Below are positions 16,908 to 25,205 of a DNA stretch of 64,000 nt, in pieces (within the stretch, counting starts at the first letter, position 1; each line of letters opens with the position of its first letter). Position numbers and translations under genes: made by a program. This DNA is from Myxococcales bacterium (lineage in GTDB: Bacteria; Myxococcota_A; Polyangia; Haliangiales; Haliangiaceae), in the NCBI GenBank assembly GCA_016720595.1, contig JADKKI010000011.1, forward strand, positions 1-64,000. Direction: 5' to 3'. Below the pieces are notes generated by a model. It saw nothing but the letters and a program-made list of their open reading frames with translations. It searched no databases and was not told where the DNA came from.

Positions 16908-18427
16908 CAGGTGTCATCCGCCGGCGAGGCGAGCCGGGCGCGCGTGGAGGCCCACTCGCGGAGCGCGGTGATGTTCTCCTCCATCGTGGTGGACAGCGGC
17001 CGGGTCTCGGTCAGCGCGCGCTCGATGTGCGCCTGATCGAGGGCGGTCCGCTCCTCGAAGGCCTGGTACAGGCCCGCGACGATCGCCTGCTCGATCTCGG
17101 CGCCCGAGAAGCCCCGGGCGAGGGTGGCGAGCTGCCCGACATCGAACGCGGCAGGCTCGCGGTTCCGGCGCCGCAGGTGGATGCCGAAGATCTCCTCGCG
17201 CTCGGCCTGCGAGGGCAGATCGATGAAGAAGATCTCGTCGAACCGGCCCTTGCGCAGGAGCTCCGGTGGCAGGTCCTTGATCGAGTTCGCGGTGGCGACC
17301 ACGAACACCGGGGCGGCCTTCTCCTGCATCCAGGTCAGGAGCGAGGAGAACACGCGGGCGCCGGTGCCGCCGTCGGTCTCCCCGGACGAGCCCGCACCGG
17401 CGAGGCCCTTCTCGATCTCGTCGATCCACAGCACGACGGGGGCCACGCCCTCGGCGGTCTTGATCGCGCGCCGCATGTTGTCCTCAGACGAGCCGATCAG
17501 GCTGCCGAAGATCCGCCCCATGTCGAGACGGAGGAGCGGCATCCGCCAGTGCGAGGCGATCGCCTTCGCGGTCAGGCTCTTGCCGCAGCCCTGCACGCCG
17601 AGCAGGAGCAGGCCCTTGGGCTCGGGCAGGCCGAACTGCCGCGCCTCGTCACTGAACGCCGAGCTCCGGCGATCGAGCCAGGTCTTCAGGTACTCGAGCC
17701 CACCCACGCCGCCGAGGTCCTCATCGGTGGGGAAGTACTCGAGCAGCCCGCTCTTGCGGATGACCTGGCGCTTCTCTTCGAGGACGAGCTGGATGTCGTC
17801 GGCATCGAGCTTGTCATCGATCGCGATCGCACGGGCGAACGCGTTCTCGGCCTCGTTGAGCGTCAGGCCGAGCGCCGCACGCACGAGGCGCTCCACGTCG
17901 GCGCGTTCGAGGTTGACCTCCGCCCTGCCCTCCTGCTTGAGCACGCGGGCGATGCCACGCAGCAGCTCCAGCAGCTCGCCGAAGTCCGGCAGCGGCACAT
18001 CGAGCACGGTGACGTCCTTCTCCAGCTCGACCGGGATCTTGAGCACGGGCGAGAGCAGGATCACGGTGGAGTAGCTGTTCTCCAGATCGTGCGACAGCTC
18101 GCGGAGCGCGCGCACCACGATCGGCTCGTCCAGATAAGGATGGAAGTCCTTCAGGACCACGAGCGAAGGATCGGTGAGCTTGCCGATCGCCTGCAGGGTC
18201 TCCACGGGCTTGGACACCGGCTCGATCTGATAGGTGGCCCGTGCACCACCCGTCCGCCGCAGGCCCCGGGTCACGGACCATTCGACGAGCTGCTTGGAGT
18301 GCCGCCGCGCGAGCTCGCCCAGGATCGAATCGACGCGCTGCTCCTCCCACGACACGAGGTACACGAACGGATACCGCGCACGGACCAGGGTATCGAGGCT
18401 CGCCGCGAAGCCCAATCGCGCGGACAT
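16907..18427 (-). CDS. AAA+ ATPase, Ycf46-like
   Basis: A 506-residue ATPase starting at ATG 18427, where GCGGAG lies just upstream; the frame is open further but without conserved sequence. Residues ~1-190 form a degenerate ATPase-like N-domain ([29 protein letters not shown]), followed by [12 protein letters not shown] and an AAA core with Walker [15 protein letters not shown], Walker [13 protein letters not shown], sensor 1 FVVATANSI and Arg finger [13 protein letters not shown]. This two-part layout matches the Ycf46/UCP family of cyanobacterial and proteobacterial AAA proteins, whose role in bacteria is mostly unsettled (bicarbonate use in cyanobacteria). It is coupled to a small membrane protein downstream. 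Confidence 0.88.
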   Translation of the reverse strand: MSARLGFAASLDTLVRARYPFVYLVSWEEQRVDSILGELARRHSKQLVEWSVTRGLRRTGGARATYQIEPVSKPVETLQAIGKLTDPSLVVLKDFHPYLDEPIVVRALRELSHDLENSYSTVILLSPVLKIPVELEKDVTVLDVPLPDFGELLELLRGIARVLKQEGRAEVNLERADVERLVRAALGLTLNEAENAFARAIAIDDKLDADDIQLVLEEKRQVIRKSGLLEYFPTDEDLGGVGGLEYLKTWLDRRSSAFSDEARQFGLPEPKGLLLLGVQGCGKSLTAKAIASHWRMPLLRLDMGRIFGSLIGSSEDNMRRAIKTAEGVAPVVLWIDEIEKGLAGAGSSGETDGGTGARVFSSLLTWMQEKAAPVFVVATANSIKDLPPELLRKGRFDEIFFIDLPSQAEREEIFGIHLRRRNREPAAFDVGQLATLARGFSGAEIEQAIVAGLYQAFEERTALDQAHIERALTETRPLSTTMEENITALREWASTRARLASPADDT

Positions 18428-18744
18428 TCTCCGCAGTATACCTGGCCCCTGGAGCTGCCGGCCGTGGGGAGCCGCCGGTGGAGCTACCGATCGGGGCCTT
18501 GGCGTCCCGTGCGAGGCCACATCCTCGTCGGAGATCGCGATTCTCCTGTGAGCACGATCGGTTGCACGACGCAGTGCAGTGGCTAGGTCACTTGGCCCTG
18601 GGAAACACGAGTGACCTGGCCAGCGGATCGGCCACCCCCCGCGCAACTATGCGACCTCACGTGGATCTGCCCCCCTGGATCGGTGGCACATGCGCTGCAC
18701 AAAGGTTCGGTCACCAACAGCAATCCTCGCCGGGAGATACAGCC
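18428..18744 (+). promoter_or_regulatory. Intergenic region and leader of the first tandem lipoprotein
   Basis: This 317-base gap has no gene. An 8-base inverted repeat AGGTCACT (18585-18592) / AGTGACCT (18610-18617) with a 17-base spacer could be an operator for the divergent genes. The last 60 bases (18684-18744) match the leader of the second paralogue at 20150-20202: TGGCACA-GCGCTGCACA, GGTCACC and CAATCCTCG are shared, ending in a CGGGAGA or CGGAGA ribosome site. No -35/-10 pair was fixed. Confidence 0.5.
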
Positions 18745-19800
18745 ATGATGACCTCTGCCAAGAACCTCACCGTCCTTCTCGCCCTCGCCCTCGGAACTGC
18801 AGCCACTGGTTGCGCCGCTGACTCGCCCACCGATCAGGGTGATGACGGTGGTGGCGGCGGCGGTGGTGGCGGCGGCGGTGACCCGGTCGTCCCGACCGAC
18901 CCGACTGGCACCTTCACCATGCGCTCGAACTTCGACCTGGCGACCAACATGCCCGGCAAGGTCGGCGAGGTCTCCAACACGATCATCGCGATGACCGACG
19001 ATGCGACGGACCCGGCCAACTGGATCCTCGAGCAGGTGATCGCGAAGCTTCCGAGCGGCGTCGTCAAGACCGCCCTCAACGGCGTCCGCCCGTTCGTCGC
19101 CGGCTACCTCAATGACCGCCTCCTGTCGTTCGCGCCCGACTTCGTCACCACGATGGTGCAGATGGGCCACGACTTCGGCGCCATCGCGAAGAACTTCGGC
19201 ACCAACGAGCAGCTCATGGTGTCGGGCTCGGTCGATGCGTACACGTCGACCCACTCGGTGCTCGGCGCTCACTTCAAGATCGATGCGGTCGAGTCTGACC
19301 TCGCGTTCGCCGACTACCAGGTCGCCAACGTGGTCGTGCAGGGCGTCGGCATCACCCTCGACAGCACCGGCAAGCTCGGCATCGCGGACCACAAGATGCC
19401 GCTCAGCTACGGCAAGGTCCTCAAGATCGGCCTCGACGGCATGATCATCCCGATGCTCGACCCGACCGCGCACAACCTCGGTGAGCTCCTGCAGCACCAG
19501 GTCGACTGCGTCGCCGTCGGCAACATGATCGCGAGCCAGATCGGCGGCTTCGGCGCCGGCGCGCTCACCACGGCCTGCAACGCGGGCCTCGTCGCCGGCG
19601 CGGGCGTCGTGTACTCGAAGATCGACGCCATCGACGGCTCGGTGCTCGAGTTCGGCCTCACGGGCAGCGCCAAGGCGCTCGACAAGAACGGCGACAAGAA
19701 GATCGACACGATCCAGACCGGCCAGTGGGCTGGCAACCTGTCCTACGCGGGCACCCCCGCTCCGCTCGCCGCCGCGACGTTCTTCGGCGCGCGCATGTAA
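18745..19800 (+). CDS. Lipoprotein, first copy of a tandem paralogous pair
   Basis: A 351-residue lipoprotein from ATG 18745, nine bases after GGGAG. The signal MMTSAKNLTVLLALALGTAA leads to lipobox TGC; an Asp/Gly tract (about nine consecutive Gly) follows as a flexible tether. The body has no known motif; it is predicted mixed alpha/beta with conserved blocks FTMRSNFDLATNMPGK, IPMLDPTAHNLGELL, ALTTACNAGLVAGAG and the terminal SYAGTPAPLAAATFFGARM. The same blocks occur in the neighbour at 20203-21234 at very similar spacing. Four Cys beyond the lipid anchor could pair. It has its own leader and intrinsic terminator, so it is monocistronic. Confidence 0.8.
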   Translation: MMTSAKNLTVLLALALGTAATGCAADSPTDQGDDGGGGGGGGGGGDPVVPTDPTGTFTMRSNFDLATNMPGKVGEVSNTIIAMTDDATDPANWILEQVIAKLPSGVVKTALNGVRPFVAGYLNDRLLSFAPDFVTTMVQMGHDFGAIAKNFGTNEQLMVSGSVDAYTSTHSVLGAHFKIDAVESDLAFADYQVANVVVQGVGITLDSTGKLGIADHKMPLSYGKVLKIGLDGMIIPMLDPTAHNLGELLQHQVDCVAVGNMIASQIGGFGAGALTTACNAGLVAGAGVVYSKIDAIDGSVLEFGLTGSAKALDKNGDKKIDTIQTGQWAGNLSYAGTPAPLAAATFFGARM

Positions 19801-19856
19801 ACAAGGTTTTGGTTCGACGAGACGGGTGGTGAGCCCGCGACGTCGAGGATGGCTGG

Positions 19857-19893
19857 CCGGCCGGGGCAATTCTGCTCCGGCCGGTTTTATTTT
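19857..19893 (+). terminator. Intrinsic terminator of first tandem lipoprotein gene
   Basis: An 11-base-pair GC stem (19857-19867 with 19874-19884, one G-U pair) and a six-base loop aattct is followed by TTTTATTTT. It lies 57 bases after the stop codon. Confidence 0.9.
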
Positions 19894-19909
19894 CGGCGTC
19901 TGTACCAGG

Positions 19910-19941
19910 ACGGCGCGGTTCCCGACGAGGAATCGCGCCGT
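19910..19941. other. 13-bp hairpin without T-tract in the inter-paralogue region
   Basis: ACGGCGCGGTTCC (19910-19922) pairs with GGAATCGCGCCGT (19929-19941) around a six-base loop with one G-U pair. No T-run follows on either strand. It sits between the terminator of the first paralogue and the promoter region of the second, so it may be a back-up terminator, a structured RNA end or a protein site. The remainder of the roughly 400-base gap holds no convincing gene. Confidence 0.5.
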
Positions 19942-20074
19942 TCGTGCGTCCGGACCGCCCTCCCTGGCTACGGGGCGTGGCGAGGCGAGGCCTGTTGGGG
20001 CGGCCGCACCGAGCTCGGCGAGGCGCCTGCCGAGTAACTGATCGAAATCAGGGTCTTCCGACACCACGGATTCT

Positions 20075-20202
20075 ACTGGCCTGACCAGTGGAGTTGCCGC
20101 TTCGGCCGAAACCACCGTGCAAGTGACTGATCGATCTGCGCAGAACACGTGGCACACGCGCTGCACATAGGTTGGTCACCAATCCTCGACGGAGAAATGA
20201 AA
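20075..20202 (+). promoter_or_regulatory. Promoter/leader region of second tandem lipoprotein
   Basis: Two small palindromes stand out: ACTGG-ccTGA-CCAGT (20075-20089) and the perfect TTCGGCCGAA (20101-20110). The last 53 bases (20150-20202) are nearly the same as the leader of the first paralogue, including GCGCTGCACA, GGTCACC and CAATCCTCG, then GGAG at 20191. Conservation of leader as well as coding sequence suggests that the duplication included the control region. Confidence 0.5.
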
Positions 20203-21234
20203 ATGATGACGCGCAACCTGTCCATGTCTCTCCTCCTCGCCCTGGGCGCCACCGTCGCTGGTTGCGCCGCCGACGCGCCCGGCATGTCCGGTGACGACGA
20301 CACCAACCCGCCGCCGCCGGATAGCCAGCCCGTCCCGCTGACCCCCGAAGGTCGGTTCTCGGTGCAGAGCGATTTCGACCTCGCCACCAACCTGCCCGGC
20401 ACCGCCGGCACGGTGGTCAACTACTTCATCCAGGCGACCGACGACCCGGATGACCCGACCCGCTTCATCGTGGAGAAGCTCGTCGCGGCCCTGCCGAACG
20501 GCAGCGTCAAGAACACCCTGAACGGCGCCATCCCGTTCGTCGCCGGGTACCTCAACGACCGCCTCCTGCAGGTCGCCCCGGACTTCGTCGGCAAGATCGT
20601 CGAAGTCGGTGACGCCTTCGGTCAGGTCGCCCACCACTTCGGCACCATCGAGGTCCTCGACATCCAGGCGAACGGCGCCGCCGTCAAGACCGTCCAGGGT
20701 CTCCACTTCAAGGTCGATAACGTCGACCTCGACTTCAACTTCAAGGACTACGGGATGCAGGACGTGAAGGTCGAAGGCCTCACGGTCCAGCTCGAGCCCA
20801 GCGGCAAGCTGAACTTCAGCCAGCACAAGGTCGGCCTGAAGTACGGCCAGATCCTCAAGCTCGCTCTCGACCAGGCGATCATCCCGATGATCGACCCGAG
20901 CGCGCAGAACCTCGGCGATCTGCTGAAGAACCTCGTCAACTGCCAGGCCGTCGGCACGTACGTCTACCAGGCGGTCGGCATCGGCTCGGCGAGCACGTTC
21001 GAGAGCGCGTGCAACGCGGGTCTCGCGGCGGCAGGCCCGGCGCTCTACAACCAGCTCGACAACATCGATGGCTCGGCCCTCGAGTTCGGCCTGGCCGGCA
21101 CCGCCCGCGGCATCGACAAGAACAAGGACGGCAAGATGGACGACATCGCGACCGGCACCTGGACTGGCGAGCTGAAGTACGCCGGCACCCCCGCCCCGCT
21201 CGCGGCCGCCAAGTTCTTCGGCACCAAGATGTAA
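20203..21234 (+). CDS. Lipoprotein, second copy of a tandem paralogous pair
   Basis: A 343-residue lipoprotein, start set at ATG 20203 by alignment with the paralogue (MMTRNLSM against MMTSAKNL); ATG 20197 is two codons earlier but only two bases from GGAG. The lipobox is VAGC, followed by an Asp/Pro-rich tether. Conserved blocks with the first copy are FSVQSDFDLATNLPGT, IPFVAGYLNDRLL, IIPMIDPSAQNLGDLL, FESACNAGLAAAGPALY and the C-terminal YAGTPAPLAAAKFFGTKM. A C-terminal GIDKNKDGKMDD segment resembles a calcium-binding loop (the first copy has DKNGDKKIDT). Function unknown; a surface lipid- or protein-binding role is conceivable. Intrinsic terminator downstream. Confidence 0.8.
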   Translation: MMTRNLSMSLLLALGATVAGCAADAPGMSGDDDTNPPPPDSQPVPLTPEGRFSVQSDFDLATNLPGTAGTVVNYFIQATDDPDDPTRFIVEKLVAALPNGSVKNTLNGAIPFVAGYLNDRLLQVAPDFVGKIVEVGDAFGQVAHHFGTIEVLDIQANGAAVKTVQGLHFKVDNVDLDFNFKDYGMQDVKVEGLTVQLEPSGKLNFSQHKVGLKYGQILKLALDQAIIPMIDPSAQNLGDLLKNLVNCQAVGTYVYQAVGIGSASTFESACNAGLAAAGPALYNQLDNIDGSALEFGLAGTARGIDKNKDGKMDDIATGTWTGELKYAGTPAPLAAAKFFGTKM

Positions 21235-21278
21235 GCGAGAGACCTGACCCCTTTCGGAACTTCCTCGAGGTTCCGGAA

Positions 21279-21317
21279 CGCCGCCCCGGTTCCCCCGGCC
21301 GCGGCGTTTCTTATTTT
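21279..21317 (+). terminator. Intrinsic terminator of second tandem lipoprotein gene
   Basis: CGCCGC-c-CCGG pairs with CCGG-cc-GCGGCG across a short loop, then TTTCTTATTTT. A second hairpin (CGGAAC...GTTCCG, 21255-21275) precedes it. Confidence 0.8.
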
Positions 21318-21332
21318 CGGCGTCGTCGGCGC

Positions 21333-22220
21333 TCAGTACATCGAACGGTCGGGTGCGGGTGCGCCGGCATGACGCTCGAGCTCGGCATTGACGAAGCCGC
21401 CGAGGACGAGCGCGATCACGGACAGGTAGAACCACAGGAGAACGACCACGACGCTGCCGAACGTCCCGTAGATCACGTCATACGAGGCGACCTTGGTGAC
21501 CCACTGCGAGAGCCCGAGCGAGACCGCGACCAGGACCACGGTCCCGAGCAGCGCGCCCGGCCACAGGTGACGCTCGGTGCCGAGGGGCCGCGGCGAAGGC
21601 GCATAGCGATACAGCGCGAGCAAGGTCCCGAACAGCACGGCCATCAGGATCGGCCAGCGCACCCACTCGGCCACCGCGTAGCCATTCATCCCGGCGACCG
21701 CGAAGATCCCCGGCAGCGCGACGACCACCACGAACACCACGAGGAGCCCGACCATCGTGCCGGCAGCCATCAGCAAGGTCAGCGCAAACTTGTGCAACTT
21801 GCCGCGCCGCTCGCGCACCCGGTACGCGCGGTTGAGCGAATCGATCAGGGCACGGGCGGCGCCGCGCGAGGAGAACACCGCGACGACCACGCTGAACGCG
21901 AGCGCGATCCCGATCGTCCCGTGGGAGCGCTGGGCCTGACGCTGGAGCTGCTCGCGCAGAAAGTCGATCACCCCGGGCGGGAGCACGGTGGCGAGGCCCC
22001 CGAGGTGGGACTGGATCCGGACCGGGTCGGCGACCACGCCATAGATCGAGACCACGGCCGCGAGCAGGGGGAGCGTGGAGATGATCGCGAACAGCGCGGT
22101 GCCCGCCGCCAGGATCGGCATCTCGCCCAGCAGGGCCTCCCTGGCCGCTCGCAGCCAGTGAGCCACGATCGCATCGCTGGTGTCGACCCACGACTTCCAG
22201 CGGTGGAGGAACTTCACCAT
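21333..22220 (-). CDS. YihY/BrkB-family inner-membrane protein
   Basis: A 295-residue polytopic membrane protein of the YihY/virulence factor BrkB (UPF0761) family. Landmarks are the N-terminal amphipathic segment before ALFAIISTLPLLAAVVSIYG, the FSSRGAARALIDSLNRAYRV block typical of the family, and later helices with GLLVVFVVVVALPGIF, WPILMAVLFGTLLALYRY and the conserved YDVIYGTFGSVVVVLLWFY signature, then LGGFVNAELER. Six membrane helices are expected. Members are often mis-called ribonuclease BN; the true role is unknown. It is divergent from TatD, with only 27 bases between starts. Confidence 0.9.
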   Translation of the reverse strand: MVKFLHRWKSWVDTSDAIVAHWLRAAREALLGEMPILAAGTALFAIISTLPLLAAVVSIYGVVADPVRIQSHLGGLATVLPPGVIDFLREQLQRQAQRSHGTIGIALAFSVVVAVFSSRGAARALIDSLNRAYRVRERRGKLHKFALTLLMAAGTMVGLLVVFVVVVALPGIFAVAGMNGYAVAEWVRWPILMAVLFGTLLALYRYAPSPRPLGTERHLWPGALLGTVVLVAVSLGLSQWVTKVASYDVIYGTFGSVVVVLLWFYLSVIALVLGGFVNAELERHAGAPAPDRSMY

Positions 22221-22247
22221 GAGGATCCTACGCTACGATCTCGCCGG

Positions 22248-23033
22248 GTGATCGATACGCACTGCCACCTCGATGTCGAGGCGTTCGACCGCGACCGGGA
22301 CCAGGTGGTCGCCCGGGCCACGGCCGCGGGGGTGCGTGGCTTCCTGGTGCCCGCGATCCGGCCCCGGACCTGGCCCGCGCTCATCGCGCTCGCGGCACGT
22401 CACGGCTCCGCCGGGATGCGGTGCGCGCTCGGGATCCATCCGCAGATCGTGCCCGCGCTCGCAGCCGACGAGCTCGGCCGGGCGCTCACCCAGGACCTCG
22501 CGGAGCAGATCGCGCGCGCGGTGACGGAGGCCGGCGCGATCGCCGTCGGCGAGTGCGGGCTCGATGGCGGGACCGGCGAGCTGCCGCGGCAGGAGCTGAT
22601 CTTCCGCGCGCACCTCCGCGCCGCGCGCATGCTCGGGTTACCGGCCGTGATCCACGTGCTCCGCGCGCACGATCGTGCGCCGCAGATCCTCCGCGAGGAG
22701 GGCCCGCTGACGGGCGTGCTCCACAGCTACTCGGGTGGAGCCGCGCTGGTGCCCGTGTACCAGGAGCTCGGCCTCGCATTCTCGTTCGCGGGACCTATCA
22801 GCTATCCGAACGCCCGTCGCCCCGTCGAGGCCGCACGCCTGATCCCTGCGGACTTGCTGCTGGTGGAGACCGATGCGCCTGACCAGGCGCCCGAGGGTCA
22901 TCGCGGCGGGCGGTCCGAGCCGGCACTGCTCCCAGCAGTGCTCGCCGGGCTCGCCGCGGCACGGGGCGAGGATCCTGCCGCGCTCGCTGCACTGACCGCA
23001 AGAAATGCGCGCCGCATCTTCGCGTCCTGGTAA
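22248..23033 (+). CDS. TatD-family metal-dependent hydrolase
   Basis: A 261-residue protein from GTG 22248. It carries the TatD metallo-hydrolase motifs in order: DTHCHLD (residues 3-9, metal-binding His pair), CALGIHPQ, VGECGLDGG (metal-binding Glu), VIHVLRAHD (His), GVLHSYSGG (His) and LLVETDAPDQ (Asp). The family has 3'-5' DNA/RNA exonuclease or D-aminoacyl-tRNA-related activity in the cytoplasm. The length is normal. A frame open far upstream over the preceding genes is not coding, since similarity starts at the VIDTHCH residues. Confidence 0.93.
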   Translation: MIDTHCHLDVEAFDRDRDQVVARATAAGVRGFLVPAIRPRTWPALIALAARHGSAGMRCALGIHPQIVPALAADELGRALTQDLAEQIARAVTEAGAIAVGECGLDGGTGELPRQELIFRAHLRAARMLGLPAVIHVLRAHDRAPQILREEGPLTGVLHSYSGGAALVPVYQELGLAFSFAGPISYPNARRPVEAARLIPADLLLVETDAPDQAPEGHRGGRSEPALLPAVLAGLAAARGEDPAALAALTARNARRIFASW

Positions 23034-23099
23034 GCGTGCTGGTGACCAGCCAGGTGAGCGTTGTGGTCGGCCTCGGCGCGAGGAGTTAGACTGCAGCAG

Positions 23100-23690
23100 G
23101 TGAGCGACGCGCATCCAGAGGCCAGTGCCCTCTATCACGCGCTCGACCACGTCGATAACCCGACGTACGTCCTCTCGGACCAGCTCCGGATCGTGCGTGT
23201 CAACGATGGCTGGCGCCGGTTCGCACTGGCCAATAACGGCGCCAGCATGCTCGATCGCTGGGGGCGCGGATCGTTCGTGCTCGACGCGATCTCGGGAGAT
23301 CTCCGCGAGTTCTACCGCGCGATGTACGAGGACGCACGCACCACCGGCGAGCGGCGAGAGCACGACTACGAGTGCAGCTCGGTTGAGGTCGAGCGGCGGT
23401 TCCGGATGCTGATGTATCCGACGGTGGAGGGCTTCCTCGTGGTCACCCACTCGCTCCGGATCGAGAGGCCGCACGAACGGGTGGCGATGCTGGTGGACGA
23501 GACGACGTACAGCCGTGACGGGACGATCGTGATGTGCGCGAGCTGCCGGAGAGTGAAGGTCGCCCAGGCGCCCCACGAGCGGGAGCGCTGGGACTGGGTG
23601 CCGAGCTTCGTCGACGCGATGCCTGCCAACGTCAGCCATGGGCTGTGCGCTGCGTGTGTCGAGCTGGACTTTCCCAGCCTGCGCCACTGA
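23100..23690 (+). CDS. PAS-domain protein with C-terminal zinc-type CxxC...CxxC module
   Basis: A protein of about 196 residues (GTG 23100; a TTG at 23061 is the alternative). Residues ~15-130 form a PAS-like sensor (NPTYVLSDQLRIVRVNDGWRRFA). The C-terminus has MCASCRRVKV and, about 35 residues on, SHGLCAACVELDF. This is the CASCKRIR...SHGICPEC pattern found after PAS or receiver domains in many signalling proteins, presumed to bind a metal. There is no kinase or DNA-binding part, so it probably signals through a partner. It sits just upstream of the hybrid kinase/Kai cluster on the same strand and may belong to it. Confidence 0.65.
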   Translation: MSDAHPEASALYHALDHVDNPTYVLSDQLRIVRVNDGWRRFALANNGASMLDRWGRGSFVLDAISGDLREFYRAMYEDARTTGERREHDYECSSVEVERRFRMLMYPTVEGFLVVTHSLRIERPHERVAMLVDETTYSRDGTIVMCASCRRVKVAQAPHERERWDWVPSFVDAMPANVSHGLCAACVELDFPSLRH

Positions 23691-23778
23691 CCAGCCCTGC
23701 CGCAAAACGCGACAGGAACATGGCCACAGACCTGACGTAGTATCTTTGCAGAACTGACCGTCGGCCTTGGGGGGGTGT

Positions 23779-25131
23779 GTGCGAGAGCGACAGGAAGAGC
23801 TGCGTGATGCGGTGGAGGCGGCGCTCGCGGTGCGAGAGCGCGAGATCTCTCGCTTGTCGCGGTTGTACGCCGCGCTCAGTCGGATCAATCAGGCGATCGT
23901 CGCCACGCCGAGGCGAGACGAGCTGTTCCACGAGATCTGTCGTGCCCTGTGCGAACACGGCGGCTTCCGGATGAGCTGGATCGGGTGGCACCTGCCCGAC
24001 ACCAATCAGATCGTCCCGCTCGCCTCCGCCGGCGATGATCAGGGCTACCTCCGCTCGATCGTGATCTACGCCGATGAAGCACGGCCCGAGGGTCGCGGCC
24101 CCACGGGCGTCGCCTTCCGTGAAGGCCGCCCCTATATCAGCAACCACCTGCTCGACGATCCAGCCTCGCTGCCGTGGCGCGACGAGATCGTGCGGCGCGG
24201 CTTTGCAGCCTCCGCCGTGTTTCCGATCCGCGAGGCGGGCCAGGTGTGCGGCGCGCTCTCGGTCTATGCCGAGGAGGTCGGCTACTTTCAGGATCGTGAG
24301 ATCGGCCTGCTCACGAGTGCGGCGAACGATCTCTCGTTCGCCCTCGACAGCCTCGCGCGCGAACAGGCCCGGCGCCACGCCGAGGTGGTGGTGCGTCACG
24401 AGCGGGACTTCTCGGCCGCCGTACTCGATGCGCTGCCCGGGATCCTCTACCTGTACGATCAGCGTGGTCGCTTCCTGCGCTGGAACCGGAACTTCGAGCA
24501 GGCGAGCGGATACACGGCCGCGGAGATCGCGGCGATGCATCCGCTGCAGTTCTTCGCCGGTGATCGCGAGCTGGTGGCCACGCGGATCGACGAGGTGTTC
24601 GAGCGAGGGGACTCCAGCGTCGAGGCCGGCTTCGTGTCCAAGGACGGACGCGTGACGCCGTACTACTTCACCGGGGTCAAGACCGTGATTGGTGGGCAGA
24701 CCTGTCTGGTCGGCGTGGGGATCGACGTGTCCGAGCGAACCCGCACGGAGGCCGCGCGCCAGGCCAGCGATGCGCGCTATCGCGCGCTGTTCGACTACGC
24801 CCCCGACGGGATCCTCGTCGCCGACGCGCGGAGCTACTACCTCGATGCGAACGCCAGCATGTGCCGGATGCTCGGCTACCGGCGCGAGGACCTGATCGGG
24901 AAGCACGCCGCGGACATCGTGGTGCAGACGGAGATCCCCGAGATCTCCGTGGCGCTGCGCGAGATCCAGTCCGCGGCGGACTACCACCGCGAGTGGGAGT
25001 TCCGACGCAAGGATGGATCCACGTTCCCCGCCGACGTGATCGCCACGCCAATGCCCGACGGCAACATCCTCGCGATGGTCCGGGACATCTCGGCGCGCAA
25101 GCAGGCCGAGCGCGCGCTCCACGAGCTCAAC
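23779..25131 (+). CDS. Hybrid sensor histidine kinase, N-terminal part (GAF-PAS-PAS), same gene as 25206-27347
   Basis: The first 451 codons of what is almost certainly one kinase gene. From GTG 23779 (TTG 23767 is possible): an N-terminal helix, a GAF domain at ~45-195 ([42 protein letters not shown]), PAS 1 at ~210-325 ([20 protein letters not shown]) and PAS 2 at ~331-445 ([20 protein letters not shown], ending [19 protein letters not shown]). Directly after that Asn the reading frame runs into a G-rich tract (25132-25205) and is lost. The kinase core follows in another frame. PAS/GAF sensors here have no membrane helices, so this is a cytoplasmic sensor, upstream of kaiC. Confidence 0.8.
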
Positions 25132-25205
25132 GGGGGGGGCGGGGGGGGTGGGGGCCGGGGGCGTCCCGCGCGGCGCGCCCGGCGGGTCACTGGCGCGAGG
25201 CCCCC
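25132..25205. other. G-rich anomalous tract breaking the first histidine kinase
   Basis: Runs of eight G, separated by single bases, then scrambled GC-rich sequence replace what should be the coiled-coil linker between PAS 2 and the second GAF. Normal codon usage stops at 25131 and resumes near 25206 in a different frame. Such G-runs are usual products of low-signal base calling or a badly closed assembly gap; a natural G-run in this linker is much less likely. Confidence 0.75.

Noticed and set aside
17027..18586. A 519-codon plus-strand open frame
   Set aside because: Shadow of the AAA ATPase on the minus strand.
18843..18885. Poly-Gly stretch as another base-calling artefact
   Set aside because: It is a mixed GGT/GGC codon run right behind a lipobox, in frame, and normal as a lipoprotein tether.
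18583..20166. A 527-codon minus-strand open frame
   Set aside because: Shadow of the first tandem lipoprotein; it covers its terminator and promoter, and shows Arg/Asp/Val bias.
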